Numbered from the stretch's first letter, positions 1-6,633 are shown. The stretch is DNA of 15,654 bases from an uncultured Oscillospiraceae bacterium (GCA_900549945.1 URQJ01000027.1:1-15654), one strand, 5' to 3'. The notes: generated from the letters alone by a model not told the origin. Made by a program: numbers and translations.

Positions 1-33
1 TGACTGGAGTTCAGACGTGTGCTCTTCCGATCT
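1..33. other. Illumina TruSeq adapter remnant
   Basis: The first 33 bases match the standard Illumina TruSeq read-2/index adapter, including the core AGACGTGTGCTCTTCCGATC. This is library-construction sequence and not genomic. It marks the window start as an untrimmed contig end, and the genomic sequence begins at about base 34. Confidence 0.97.
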
Positions 34-188
34 GCTTCACACCCGAGGCGCTCTGCGGCAGAATCGCCTGCCTGCTCGGCATGCTCGACCGGCCGGAGCC
101 CGCCGCCGCGCGCGAGCTGATCCCGCTCTTTACAAAAGCAAAGCTCAGCCGCCCGGCGATCGCCGTGCCGGACGACTTTGCCCTATAA
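34..188 (+). CDS. 3' end of an unrecognised protein (partial)
   Basis: An open frame runs from the adapter junction to a TAA at 186-188 and encodes about 50 C-terminal residues ending VPDDFAL. The composition (Ala, Leu and Arg rich, GC-rich third positions) matches the neighbouring chromosomal genes. A strong hairpin terminator follows seven bases after the stop, which supports a genuine gene end. I do not recognise the family, and no catalytic motif is visible in this fragment. The 5' part is missing because the contig starts here. Confidence 0.5.
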
Positions 189-194
189 CCGCAC

Positions 195-228
195 AAAACC
201 CCGGATTTCAAAGAAATCCGGGGTTTTT
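195..228. terminator. Bidirectional intrinsic terminator
   Basis: A perfect 15-bp stem (195-209 with 213-227) has a three-base AAA loop and a CCCCGG core. T runs follow on the + strand and A runs precede it, which read as T on the minus strand. It sits between two convergent gene ends (188 and 234) and can stop transcription from both sides. Confidence 0.93.
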
Positions 229-233
229 CTCGT

Positions 234-1403
234 TTACGCTTTTTCGAGGCGGGATGCAAAATCGCGCATTATGCCGGGGATATCGATCCCCTGCGGACAT
301 GCCCGCGCACAGGCGCCGCAGCCAATGCAGGCCGCTGGAAGCGCCTCCGGCGCCATGCCGCCGAGATTGAAGCGCAGTAAATTCATGCCGTCCACGCGCA
401 GCTCGTTGTACATCGCGATCAGCTTCGGGATTTCCAGCCCCTGCGGGCAGTCCTCGCAGCAGTAGCGGCACGCGGTGCAGGGCACGGTGTCGGCTAAGAT
501 GCCGACGACCTTTTGCAGCAGCTCGTTTTCCGGCGCAGTCGTCGGGTCGTCCTTCGAGAACAGCGCGGCGTTTTCCTCCAGCTGCTCCAGCGTCGTCATG
601 CCGCTCAGCACCACCTGCACATTGGGCAGAGACGTCAAAAAGCGAAATGCCCACGAGGCCGTGGAATCTGCCGGGCGCGCCGCCTTCAGAAGCCGCTCGG
701 CCGCCTCCGGCAGCGCGGCAAGCCTGCCGCCGCGGCACGGCTCCATCACGATGACCGGAAGCCCGTGCGCCGTGACGACCGCATATTTCTCCGCCGCGCC
801 CTGCAGGGTCCAGTCCATGTAGTTGAGCTGGATCTGCACAAATTCGAAGCAGCCCTCATACTTCGTCAAAAAGCGGTCGATCGTGTCGGCCCGCCCGTGC
901 GAGGAAAGGCCGAGATGGCGGATCCGCCCCCGCTTTTTCTGCTCGAGCAGATATCCCACGACGTCGAGCGTTTCATTCGTGTAAAAATCCCACGAGCTCT
1001 CGCAGACGTTGTGCAGCAGATAGAAGTCGAAATAATCCACACCGCATTTCTCGAGCTGTTCTTCAAAAATCTGCGCGATCGATTCGATCTTTTCCCCGGC
1101 AAGATAGCCCTGAAAGCCGAGCCTGCCATCCTTAAAATTCATCATGTGCCCGGGCATTTTCGACGCGAGATACCAAGTGTCGCGCGGGTACTGGCGCAGT
1201 ACCTCGCCGACGAACGACTCCGATTCGCCGCCGTGGTAACGGTACGCCGTGTCGAAGTAGTTGATCCCGCACGCATACGCGCGCTCAATCACGGCGCGCG
1301 CCTTCTCCCGGTCAATCGGCCCGCCTTCGCCCGCAGTCGGCAAGCGCATATTGCCCATGCCGAGCACGGAGAGCTTTAAATCCGCAAACGGTTTATACAG
1401 CAT
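234..1403 (-). CDS. Aldo/keto reductase with C-terminal 2x[4Fe-4S] domain
   Basis: This 389-residue protein combines an aldo/keto reductase barrel with a bacterial ferredoxin domain, a fusion common in anaerobic Firmicutes. The AKR catalytic tetrad is visible: D51 and Y56 in DTAYRYH, K82 in LASKMP, and H131 in FYLLHN. The C-terminal domain carries C309-x2-C312-x2-C315-x3-C319-P and C359-x2-C362-x2-C365-x3-C369-P, enough for two [4Fe-4S] clusters. The protein probably reduces a carbonyl substrate in the cytoplasm with nicotinamide or ferredoxin electrons; the substrate cannot be told from sequence. The ATG start is preceded by an AGGGAGG Shine-Dalgarno (1412-1418) at 8-base spacing. It has its own MerR-like promoter and ends at a shared terminator. 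Confidence 0.93.
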   Translation of the reverse strand: MLYKPFADLKLSVLGMGNMRLPTAGEGGPIDREKARAVIERAYACGINYFDTAYRYHGGESESFVGEVLRQYPRDTWYLASKMPGHMMNFKDGRLGFQGYLAGEKIESIAQIFEEQLEKCGVDYFDFYLLHNVCESSWDFYTNETLDVVGYLLEQKKRGRIRHLGLSSHGRADTIDRFLTKYEGCFEFVQIQLNYMDWTLQGAAEKYAVVTAHGLPVIVMEPCRGGRLAALPEAAERLLKAARPADSTASWAFRFLTSLPNVQVVLSGMTTLEQLEENAALFSKDDPTTAPENELLQKVVGILADTVPCTACRYCCEDCPQGLEIPKLIAMYNELRVDGMNLLRFNLGGMAPEALPAACIGCGACARACPQGIDIPGIMRDFASRLEKA

Positions 1404-1411
1404 TTTGGTTT

Positions 1412-1418
1412 CCTCCCT
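1412..1418 (-). promoter_or_regulatory. Shine-Dalgarno of the aldo/keto reductase
   Basis: AGGGAGG on the minus strand lies 8 bases before the ATG at 1403. It fixes the start of the reductase. Confidence 0.8.
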
Positions 1419-1436
1419 GTATCCTTTTTTTATATT

Positions 1437-1467
1437 ATTATATAGGCTCCAGCTTACTGGAAGTCAA
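1437..1467 (-). promoter_or_regulatory. Promoter with MerR-type 19-bp spacer operator
   Basis: On the minus strand a -35 TTGACT (1462-1467) and a -10 TATAAT (1437-1442) are separated by 19 bp. The spacer holds the inverted repeat TCCAG-N4-CTGGA (1448-1461). A long spacer with a centred dyad is the hallmark of promoters activated by MerR-family regulators. A 17-bp reading with TATATA at 1439-1444 is also possible, which would make it an ordinary promoter. No merR-like gene is in the window. Confidence 0.6.
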
Positions 1468-1497
1468 GCCCAAGATTTTTTCAGCCGAAAGCACGGA

Positions 1498-1537
1498 AAA
1501 GGAGGGGCACCGCCCAAAAGCGGAGCCCCTCTCCCTT
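1498..1537 (-). terminator. Terminator after the first MATE gene
   Basis: On the minus strand GAGGGGC (1525-1531) pairs with GCCCCTC (1502-1508). A smaller CCGC/GCGG hairpin sits inside the loop, and CCTTTTCC follows. It lies about 12-50 bases after the stop at 1549 and before the reductase promoter. Confidence 0.75.
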
Positions 1538-1548
1538 CTGCGCCGCAC

Positions 1549-2970
1549 TCAGGAGGCCAGTCCCGACTTACGGCGCATGTGCTTTTCGCGGAACGCAGGC
1601 AGCGCGGCGCGCCCAAGCTCTGTGACGGGCCGCACCCATTTGCCCGAATACATGTGCACCTGCATCAAAATAAAGCGGATCGGCTCATCGATATAACAGC
1701 AGGCGAAGATGAGCAAAAACGGCGCCTTCCACACGAGGCCCGTCAGGCAGACGCACGGCAGTACAAGCGCGTACATGAACGAGATCTCGAGGATCGTCCC
1801 GTACGCCGCATCGCCCGCCGAGCGGTACGTGTCGTTCTGCGTCCAGTTGCACATGCGGATCACAGCGGCGACGCAGTAGATCATCAAGAGGCCCGAGCCG
1901 ATTTCAAGCGATTCGCCCGAAAGGCTCATGACGGAGAGCAGTGGCTTGTGCGCGGCTACCAGCGTCAGACACAGCACAAAGATGCTGCTGCCGCAGAGCA
2001 GGACGAGGCGTTTCGCCCGCTCATAGGCCGCGTCGAGCTCGCCCGCGCCGACGCTCTTGCCCACAAGCACCGAGGCGGCGTTCGAGAATCCCGAGAAGAA
2101 GCCGATCACAAGGCCCTCCAGCGTGCGGAAAACCGCGATCGCGGCGATCGCCTGCTCAGACTGGCGGCCGAGCACGATGTTGATGACCATGTTGCCCACG
2201 CCGATCAAAATCTCATTGCAGAGAATCGGAAAGCACTTCACAAAATACGCCTTGACAAACGCGCCGCTCCAGCGGAAATGCTTCGTGAAGTGGAACAGGT
2301 AGGGGTACCCCTGCGCGCGGCTCAAAACGACGATCACAAGCACGTTGACGGCCGCCCCGCACACCGTGGCCAGCGCCGCGCCGCGCACGCCGAGCGCCGG
2401 CATGCCCAGCTTACCGTAGATAAACACCCAGTTGAGGCTCATATTCGTCGCGACGGAGGCGACCGCCGCAAACAGCGGGATGCGCACGCGCTCGGTCGAG
2501 CGCAGCAGCGCGCTCATCGCCATCGAGATGACCTGCAGCAGGTAGGCAAAGCCCACGATTTGCAGGTAATCGACGCCGATCGCCTGAATCGACGCCTTGT
2601 CCGTATAGATCTGCATGACGAGCTCCGGCGCAAACAGCGCGAGGCAGGCGAAGATAGAGGCGGAGGCCAGCATGCACACGAGCGTCAGCCCGTAGGACCG
2701 GTCGATGCCGTTTTCATCTTTCGCGCCCCAATACTGCGAGAAAAACAGCATGCCGCCGCCCACAAAGCCCCAGTATCCGGAGAACATCAGCGACGAAAAC
2801 TGTGCGCATAGGCCCACGGCGCCCACCGCGGTTTCCCCAAGCGGCGCGATCATCATCGTATCGACCATGCTGCCCGTCGTCGTCAGCAGGTTTTGCAGCG
2901 CCACCGGTATGGCGATCACCGCGAGGCTCCGAAGAAAGGCGCCCCATCGAAATCCAGCTTTTGTTTTCAA
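1549..2970 (-). CDS. MATE family multidrug/toxin efflux transporter
   Basis: This is a 473-residue, twelve-helix inner-membrane exporter of the multi-antimicrobial extrusion (MATE) family, driven by a Na+ or H+ gradient. The N-terminal region IPVALQNLL...GSMVDTMMIAPLGETAVGAVG is typical of helix 1-2 in the NorM/DinF-like group, and a second homologous half begins near the middle with CFPILCNEILIGVGNMV. Length is normal for the family. I prefer the TTG start at 2970 because GGGGAG (2977-2982) lies 6 bases upstream; an in-frame TTG at 3015 would add 15 residues that look like leader sequence. The substrate cannot be predicted. The gene has its own promoter and terminator, so it is probably monocistronic. 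Confidence 0.92.
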   Translation of the reverse strand: MKTKAGFRWGAFLRSLAVIAIPVALQNLLTTTGSMVDTMMIAPLGETAVGAVGLCAQFSSLMFSGYWGFVGGGMLFFSQYWGAKDENGIDRSYGLTLVCMLASASIFACLALFAPELVMQIYTDKASIQAIGVDYLQIVGFAYLLQVISMAMSALLRSTERVRIPLFAAVASVATNMSLNWVFIYGKLGMPALGVRGAALATVCGAAVNVLVIVVLSRAQGYPYLFHFTKHFRWSGAFVKAYFVKCFPILCNEILIGVGNMVINIVLGRQSEQAIAAIAVFRTLEGLVIGFFSGFSNAASVLVGKSVGAGELDAAYERAKRLVLLCGSSIFVLCLTLVAAHKPLLSVMSLSGESLEIGSGLLMIYCVAAVIRMCNWTQNDTYRSAGDAAYGTILEISFMYALVLPCVCLTGLVWKAPFLLIFACCYIDEPIRFILMQVHMYSGKWVRPVTELGRAALPAFREKHMRRKSGLAS

Positions 2971-3003
2971 CACATTCTCCCCATTTTCGTTGATTTCCGC
3001 ACC

Positions 3004-3032
3004 AGTATAGCACAAAACAGGGCGGAACGCAA
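3004..3032 (-). promoter_or_regulatory. Promoter of the first MATE gene (extended -10)
   Basis: The minus strand shows TGCTATACT, an extended -10 (TATACT at 3004-3009, TG motif next to it), with a weak -35 TTGCGT at 3027-3032 (17-bp spacer). The -35 falls inside the arm and loop of the upstream terminator hairpin, so terminator and promoter overlap. Confidence 0.5.
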
Positions 3033-3079
3033 TGTAAACACGCCCCGTCCGGGTATGGATTCACGCGTTCCGCCCTGTT
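3016..3079. terminator. Long-armed hairpin terminator after the tail-like gene
   Basis: A perfect 15-bp inverted repeat, AACAGGGCGGAACGC at 3016-3030 and its complement at 3065-3079, encloses a 34-base loop. On the minus strand the stem is followed by TTTTG. It starts about 20 bases after the stop of the tail-like gene. Confidence 0.7.
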
Positions 3080-3098
3080 CTTACCTGTGCGCCGAGCG

Positions 3099-3473
3099 CT
3101 AGTGCTCTGTAAACTGCAATTCAATCGGCACCAAATGCGACTGACCGCACCGCGGGCAGACGACAGTGATCTCCCGCGGCTCCACCGCGTTGATCCGTTC
3201 ATACATGTTGCGTAAGAATTCGAGGTCCGCCGTATACAGCCGCTCAATCACCTCCGGCGTAATTTTCATCAGTGTCCCAATCCGCGTGACCACGCGGCTC
3301 AGAAGCAGGATCATGAGATAACCCGAATTGCTCTGTACACGCGGATCTTTGAGCGGCAAAATCTCATCCGCCGCAGTCGACAGGCGCATCACGCCCTCCC
3401 GGTGCACCGCCCCGTCCTCGTCCACATAGCCGCACGGCAGTGTGAATTCAAATTCCGTTTGAAAGCTCACCAC
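3099..3473 (-). CDS. Phage tail assembly (gp41/TAC-like) family protein, orphan
   Basis: The encoded protein is about 124 residues. It begins with FEFTLPCGYVDEDGAVHREG and continues with MRLSTAADEI and a helical stretch ending in MYERINA. This resembles the Mu gp41-like tail-assembly family found in phage tails and contractile injection systems; I recognise it by pattern, not by alignment. A short C-terminal knuckle (CPRCGQSHL, C106 and C109) could bind metal only with partner residues. I place the start at GTG 3473 because AAAGGGG (3480-3486) lies 6 bases upstream. A TTG at 3581 would add 36 residues without a good ribosome site. No other tail, sheath, baseplate or ATPase gene lies nearby, so this is a solitary gene, either a remnant or a domesticated protein. 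It ends in TAG. Confidence 0.72.
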   Translation of the reverse strand: MVSFQTEFEFTLPCGYVDEDGAVHREGVMRLSTAADEILPLKDPRVQSNSGYLMILLLSRVVTRIGTLMKITPEVIERLYTADLEFLRNMYERINAVEPREITVVCPRCGQSHLVPIELQFTEH

Positions 3474-3589
3474 AGATCGCCCCTTTAATTTCAGATTCCT
3501 GCGCAGAAAAGCCTTGCCGCTGCCGGCTTCCTCTCCAAGCGGTTTTGGTTTGGACGCCGGCGCAGAAGAGCGCCTTCCCAAACGCAGCC

Positions 3590-3610
3590 TAAAGCAAATT
3601 ATTTGCTTTA
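3590..3610. repeat. Perfect 21-bp palindrome upstream of the tail-like gene
   Basis: TAAAGCAAAT and ATTTGCTTTA form perfect 10-bp arms around a single T at 3600. It lies between the likely -10 (3624-3629) and the gene start, the position of a repressor operator. No T run follows, so a terminator role is unlikely. Confidence 0.65.
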
Positions 3611-3623
3611 TTCAATTAAAATG

Positions 3624-3653
3624 ATTATACCATATGATCTGCGGCGCCGTCCA
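3624..3653 (-). promoter_or_regulatory. Likely promoter of the tail-like gene
   Basis: On the minus strand TATAAT lies at 3624-3629, with a 4/6 -35 match TGGACG at 3648-3653 (18-bp spacer). Confidence 0.5.
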
Positions 3654-3802
3654 GCTTTTCTAAAAAAACGACATTTCAATCAAACATCCCCTAGCCGGCG
3701 GCACACCTAGAAATTGCATCACAGGGTCCGCCTGCCTTATTCCATTTGCAGTGCATCGTACACAGCCGGTACTTCAGTCTTTTCACCTTACACTTTTGCG
3801 TT
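3654..3802. other. Gene-free stretch before kinase remnant
   Basis: I see no supported gene here. On the minus strand this is the sequence just downstream of the kinase remnant's stop. A 31-codon frame beginning VKRLKYRLC follows it but matches no family I know. Composition is lower in GC than the flanking genes, which fits decayed DNA. Confidence 0.4.
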
Positions 3803-4018
3803 TTAAATAGCAGTATCATCCAGAAAAATGGAAACTGTCGCGATCTTTCCGATGCCTGCACAGCTTTCAAACCGGAAAGAAAATGCGCAGCCGTATTTGA
3901 GCCGCAGCCGTTCATAGATGTTGCGAAGCCCATAAAAGATCCCGGCGCCGCATCCCTCGCGCATGGCCGCCTCCATTTTCTGCGGGTCTCCCCCTGCACC
4001 ATCATCCTGAACAGAGAT
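3803..4018 (-). pseudogene. C-terminal remnant of a YesM/LytS-type sensor histidine kinase
   Basis: Seventy-one codons read as the end of a HATPase domain of the YesM/LytS group. ISVQDDGAGG is the G1 (D-x-G-x-G) box. It is followed by the group-specific GIFYGLRNIYERLRLKYG, matching the GIGLxNIxxRLxLxYG consensus, and a FESCAGIGKIATVSIFL tail. The first G of the GIGL motif region is altered (GIFYGL). The kinase sensor, membrane and phospho-histidine parts are missing. Homology stops abruptly near 4018, where the opposite-strand permease remnant begins. It cannot be a working kinase. Confidence 0.72.
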
Positions 4019-4479
4019 GCCGCCCGCCGCGTGCTTGTACTGATCTTTGGCTATATCCCTGTCCTAAGCGGCCTGCTCATGACTTTTCAGGAATTCAACA
4101 TTATGGGCGGTCACTTCGGCAGCGCATGGGTCGATTTCGCACAGTTTGAGCACGCTTTTTTCGACTTCTCTTTCCATCTTGTCCTATGGAATTCCTTCAT
4201 CATCGGCGCCATGAAGCTGGTCATCACCTTTCCATCCTGCTCGCCATTCTGATCGACCAGTTTCGGAATGTGCTGTTCAAACGCACGGTTCAAACCCTGA
4301 TCTACCTGCCGCACTTTCTATCTTGATCAATTGTATACGGCACTTTTCCGGCAATTCCGGGCTATGATGGCCCCGTCAACCAATTTTTTGCTCTGATCGG
4401 ACTGGAGAAGGCTCCCTTCTTCGTCACACCTTCGGTTTTTCGCGGCGTACTTGTGACATCGGAGGCGTGGAAAGAGGTA
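4013..4479 (+). pseudogene. Broken LplB/YtcP-type sugar ABC transporter permease
   Basis: The conceptual product follows the N-terminal half of carbohydrate ABC permeases of the LplB group: VLVLIFGYIPVLSGLLMTF, then WNSFIIGAMKLVITFP, LLAILIDQFRN, FKRTVQTLIYLPHF and GPVNQFFALIGLE, ending at TSEAWKEV. At least two lesions are visible. A -1 type frameshift lies at about 4231-4236, after ITFP. A TGA at 4324-4326 stands where the family has Trp (PHFLS-W). The extreme N-terminus and everything after WKEV, including the EAA loop that contacts the ATPase, are gone. YesM-type kinases and LplB permeases are usual neighbours in sugar-uptake loci, so this and the kinase remnant probably come from one ancestral locus. 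Confidence 0.78.
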
Positions 4480-4680
4480 TCAAGCCGCCCCATCCGGCTT
4501 AACTTTTTTCATGCGCTGTGCCTGCGAAAAGGACAGTTCCACCGCAGGGATAAGGGCAGTCTGCCCCTCGTCCACCATCTGCAAAATCGGCGGGATTAAC
4601 GCGGTCAGGCGGATATATCGCTGTACCTGTGTGCGGCTGTCTCCCGATTGCTTTGCCCGCAATTGGAGCGGCATGGACAC
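4480..4680 (-). pseudogene. ParB/RepB-family partition protein fragment with internal deletion
   Basis: The frame encodes KQSGDSRTQVQRYIRLTALI, then PPILQMVDEG and PAVELSF, followed at once by SQAQRMKK. The first part is the helix-turn-helix and adjacent region of ParB-like proteins carried by Firmicutes conjugative elements. In the relatives I know, PAVELS and LSQAQRMKK are separated by roughly twenty residues, so an internal deletion is likely. N- and C-terminal domains are missing. It abuts the permease remnant exactly at its stop codon and lies about 55 bases from the sensor kinase end. It indicates that an integrative conjugative element once occupied this locus. Confidence 0.68.
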
Positions 4681-4734
4681 GAGCTTTAGGCGATTGCTGT
4701 CTTTTCCGGCTTATCGCTTATATTTTTGACGGTG

Positions 4735-5856
4735 CTATATAGGGATTTCAAAAAGGAACTGTGTTCCCTGTCCGGAGCTTTGGAGCACCCGGACGCTTCC
4801 ACCGTGGAGTTCCGCGATCTCCCGAACCAGAGCCAGCCCAAGTCCCGCTCCGCCCATGGCCCGGCTTCGGGACTTGTCCACCCGGACAAACGGGTCGAAG
4901 ATCTCCGTCCAGCACTCTCTGGGGATACCGATGCCGGTGTCCGTGACCTGTAAATGGGCCGTGTCGCCGGCCCGCTGGATCGCCACCCGGACTTCTCCTC
5001 CCGGGCGGTTGTACTTGATGGCGTTTTCCACAAGGTTATAGACCGCCCGATACAGCAGTGTATCGCTGCCGGTCAACTCGGCATCTCCCGGGTCCTGAAC
5101 CAGCGCCACCTTCTTTTCCTCCGCCACTTGAGCCAGATCGCAGAGAACCTCCTCCGTCAGGGCGAAGAGGGAGATGTGGTCGCGGCGTTCTATCGTCTCC
5201 AGCCCGGTCATCTCCAGCAGGGCCTCCACCACCCGGGACAACTGTTCCGTTTGATCGGACACGCTTTGGAGAGTCTGGGCGTACTCCCCGACCGCTGGGG
5301 CGTTTTTCTTTTGCAGCACATCCAGTTCCGCCCGGACCACAGCCAGAGGGGTGCGCAGCTCATGGGCGGCGTTGGCGGCAAACTGCCGCTGGACGGTGAA
5401 AGCGCGGTCCAAACGGGCCAGCATTTTGTTAAAAGACAGGGTCAGCTGGGAGATCTCGTCTTTGGTGTCTGGAATCTCCAGCAGCTCCGAGAGATTCTGT
5501 GCCTGAATGGTCTCCATTTGGGCGCAGAACTTTTTTATGGGCGCCAGTCCGCGGCCTGCCAAAAACCAGATAAACGCGCAGCCCAGCAGGATAATCGCTA
5601 ACGTAGCAAAAATACTCTGCACCCGGAAGCCGCTGATCGTCTGCTGGAGCTGTTCCTGCAGATCCGGGTAGAGAGTACCGAAATCCAGCTGGAAGGTCTC
5701 CTGACCAGCAGGCGAAATTTCGACCACATAATCCTCAATTTCTTGGATGCTCATAACTGCGGAGCAGCTGATGAACAGGTTCAGCAGCAGACAGGCCGCC
5801 GCCATCAGCGCCGCGGTCATCAGGGTCAGGCGCCATCTCAGAGGCAGATTCTTCAT
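4735..5856 (-). CDS. Two-component sensor histidine kinase
   Basis: This is a 373-residue membrane kinase of the OmpR-partner (HisKA/HATPase) class. A first transmembrane helix lies at about 12-36 and a second at about 81-101, enclosing a small extracytoplasmic loop of about 45 residues. A HAMP-like segment (GRGLAPIKKF onward) is followed by the H-box AANAAHELRTPLAVV with phospho-acceptor H165, the N-box YNLVENAIKYN near 273-283, the G1 box DTGIGIP near 306-312 and the G2 box GGAGLGLAL near 335-343. All catalytic motifs are intact. The ATG start overlaps the response regulator stop as ATGA, so the two are translationally coupled. The gene ends with TAG after FEIPI, the normal kinase terminus. 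It probably senses envelope or redox state, judged only from the adjacent thioredoxin operon. Confidence 0.93.
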   Translation of the reverse strand: MKNLPLRWRLTLMTAALMAAACLLLNLFISCSAVMSIQEIEDYVVEISPAGQETFQLDFGTLYPDLQEQLQQTISGFRVQSIFATLAIILLGCAFIWFLAGRGLAPIKKFCAQMETIQAQNLSELLEIPDTKDEISQLTLSFNKMLARLDRAFTVQRQFAANAAHELRTPLAVVRAELDVLQKKNAPAVGEYAQTLQSVSDQTEQLSRVVEALLEMTGLETIERRDHISLFALTEEVLCDLAQVAEEKKVALVQDPGDAELTGSDTLLYRAVYNLVENAIKYNRPGGEVRVAIQRAGDTAHLQVTDTGIGIPRECWTEIFDPFVRVDKSRSRAMGGAGLGLALVREIAELHGGSVRVLQSSGQGTQFLFEIPI

Positions 5857-6530
5857 GCAGGGCCACCTCCGATCAGATAGCCCTGCCCCACCTTGTTTCG
5901 GATAGGGTCGTAGCCCAAAGCGGTGCGGAGCTTTTTCCGCAGGGATGAGATATGGACCCGGATGGAGTTGCTGAAACAGTTCACGCTGCCGTCCCACAAC
6001 TGCTCCATCATCTCCTCCTGACTGATCACCCGGCCCTAATGCAAAAGCAGATACTCCAACAGGGCGGACTCCTTGCGCGTCAACGCCATAGCCTGTCCTT
6101 TTGCATAGGCGATCCTAGCTTTGGTATCAAAGGAGATCTCACCATACAAAAGGCACACATCCTCCTGCACGAATTTTCGCCGGGTCAAGCTGCGGACACG
6201 GGCCTCCAGCTCCTCAAAATGAAAGGGCTTGGTCAAATAATCATTCGCTCCGGCATCCAGCCCATCCACTTTATCCTGAAGCTGGCCTCTGGCAGACAGG
6301 ATCAGGACCGGAGTTTCGGCATCCTCTGCCCGCAGATGGCGCAGCAGCTCCATCCCGTCCAGACCCGGCAGGCTCAGGTCCAGCAGGATCAGGGCGAACC
6401 GTTCTACGCAGCACAGCTCCAGCGCCTCCTGCCCGTCGCCGCAGGTATCCACCTCGTATCCGTCCAGCCGAAGGCCCTCTGCGATAGACTGGCACAGGGC
6501 CGGTTCATCCTCTACCACCAATAAACGCAT
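5853..6530 (-). pseudogene. OmpR-family response regulator interrupted by amber codon
   Basis: The frame encodes a 225-codon winged-helix regulator. The receiver domain is intact: acidic pocket E7-D8, phospho-acceptor D51 in LILLDLSLPG, and conserved K101 in YLTKPF. The wHTH domain begins normally with ALTRKESALLEYLLLH, then meets TAG at 6036-6038. Beyond it the same frame continues perfectly as GRVISQEEMMEQLWDG, SIRVHISSLRKKLR and GQGYLIGG to a TGA at 5853-5855. Family members have Q, K or P at the amber position, so CAG or AAG to TAG is a one-base change. Translation as written gives a 164-residue receiver without most of the DNA-binding domain. The start has a strong AAAGGAGAG ribosome site (6541-6549) at 9 bases. 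Confidence 0.88.
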
Positions 6531-6554
6531 CGTCGATCACTCTCCTTTATAAGC

Positions 6555-6582
6555 AGTATACCATATAATCAGCAAACTGCAA
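6555..6582 (-). promoter_or_regulatory. Promoter of the regulator/kinase genes
   Basis: On the minus strand TATACT lies at 6555-6560. A -35 of about 4/6 (TTTGCA) ends near 6583, within a CAGTTTG direct repeat. It drives the two-component pair away from the thioredoxin operon. Confidence 0.45.
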
Positions 6583-6633
6583 ACTGTTTGTGAACACCCT
6601 GTATTTTACAGGAGTCTTAACAAAGATTTTACC
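6573..6633. promoter_or_regulatory. Candidate OmpR-type binding repeats in the divergent region
   Basis: Two repeat sets lie between the divergent genes. CAAACTG occurs twice in tandem at 6573-6586. TTTACA (6605), TTAACA (6617) and TTTACC (6628) recur at 11-12 bp, about one helical turn, and overlap the operon -35. Helical-phase direct repeats are the usual OmpR-family target. Assignment to the adjacent regulator is inference. Confidence 0.45.

Noticed and set aside
513..1379. A 288-codon + strand frame
   Set aside because: Antisense to the aldo/keto reductase, Arg-rich and without a family pattern.
1261..2811. A 516-codon open frame on the + strand
   Set aside because: It runs antisense to the MATE and reductase genes. 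The product is rich in Arg, His, Asp and Ala with no domain, the usual shadow of a GC-rich gene.
3691..4005. A minus-strand frame of 104 codons over the kinase remnant
   Set aside because: It is in a different frame from the recognisable HATPase motifs and shows no similarity of its own.
4019..4326. Reading TGA as Trp to rescue the sugar permease
   Set aside because: A frameshift and truncation at both ends remain, and several intact genes in the window end in TGA.
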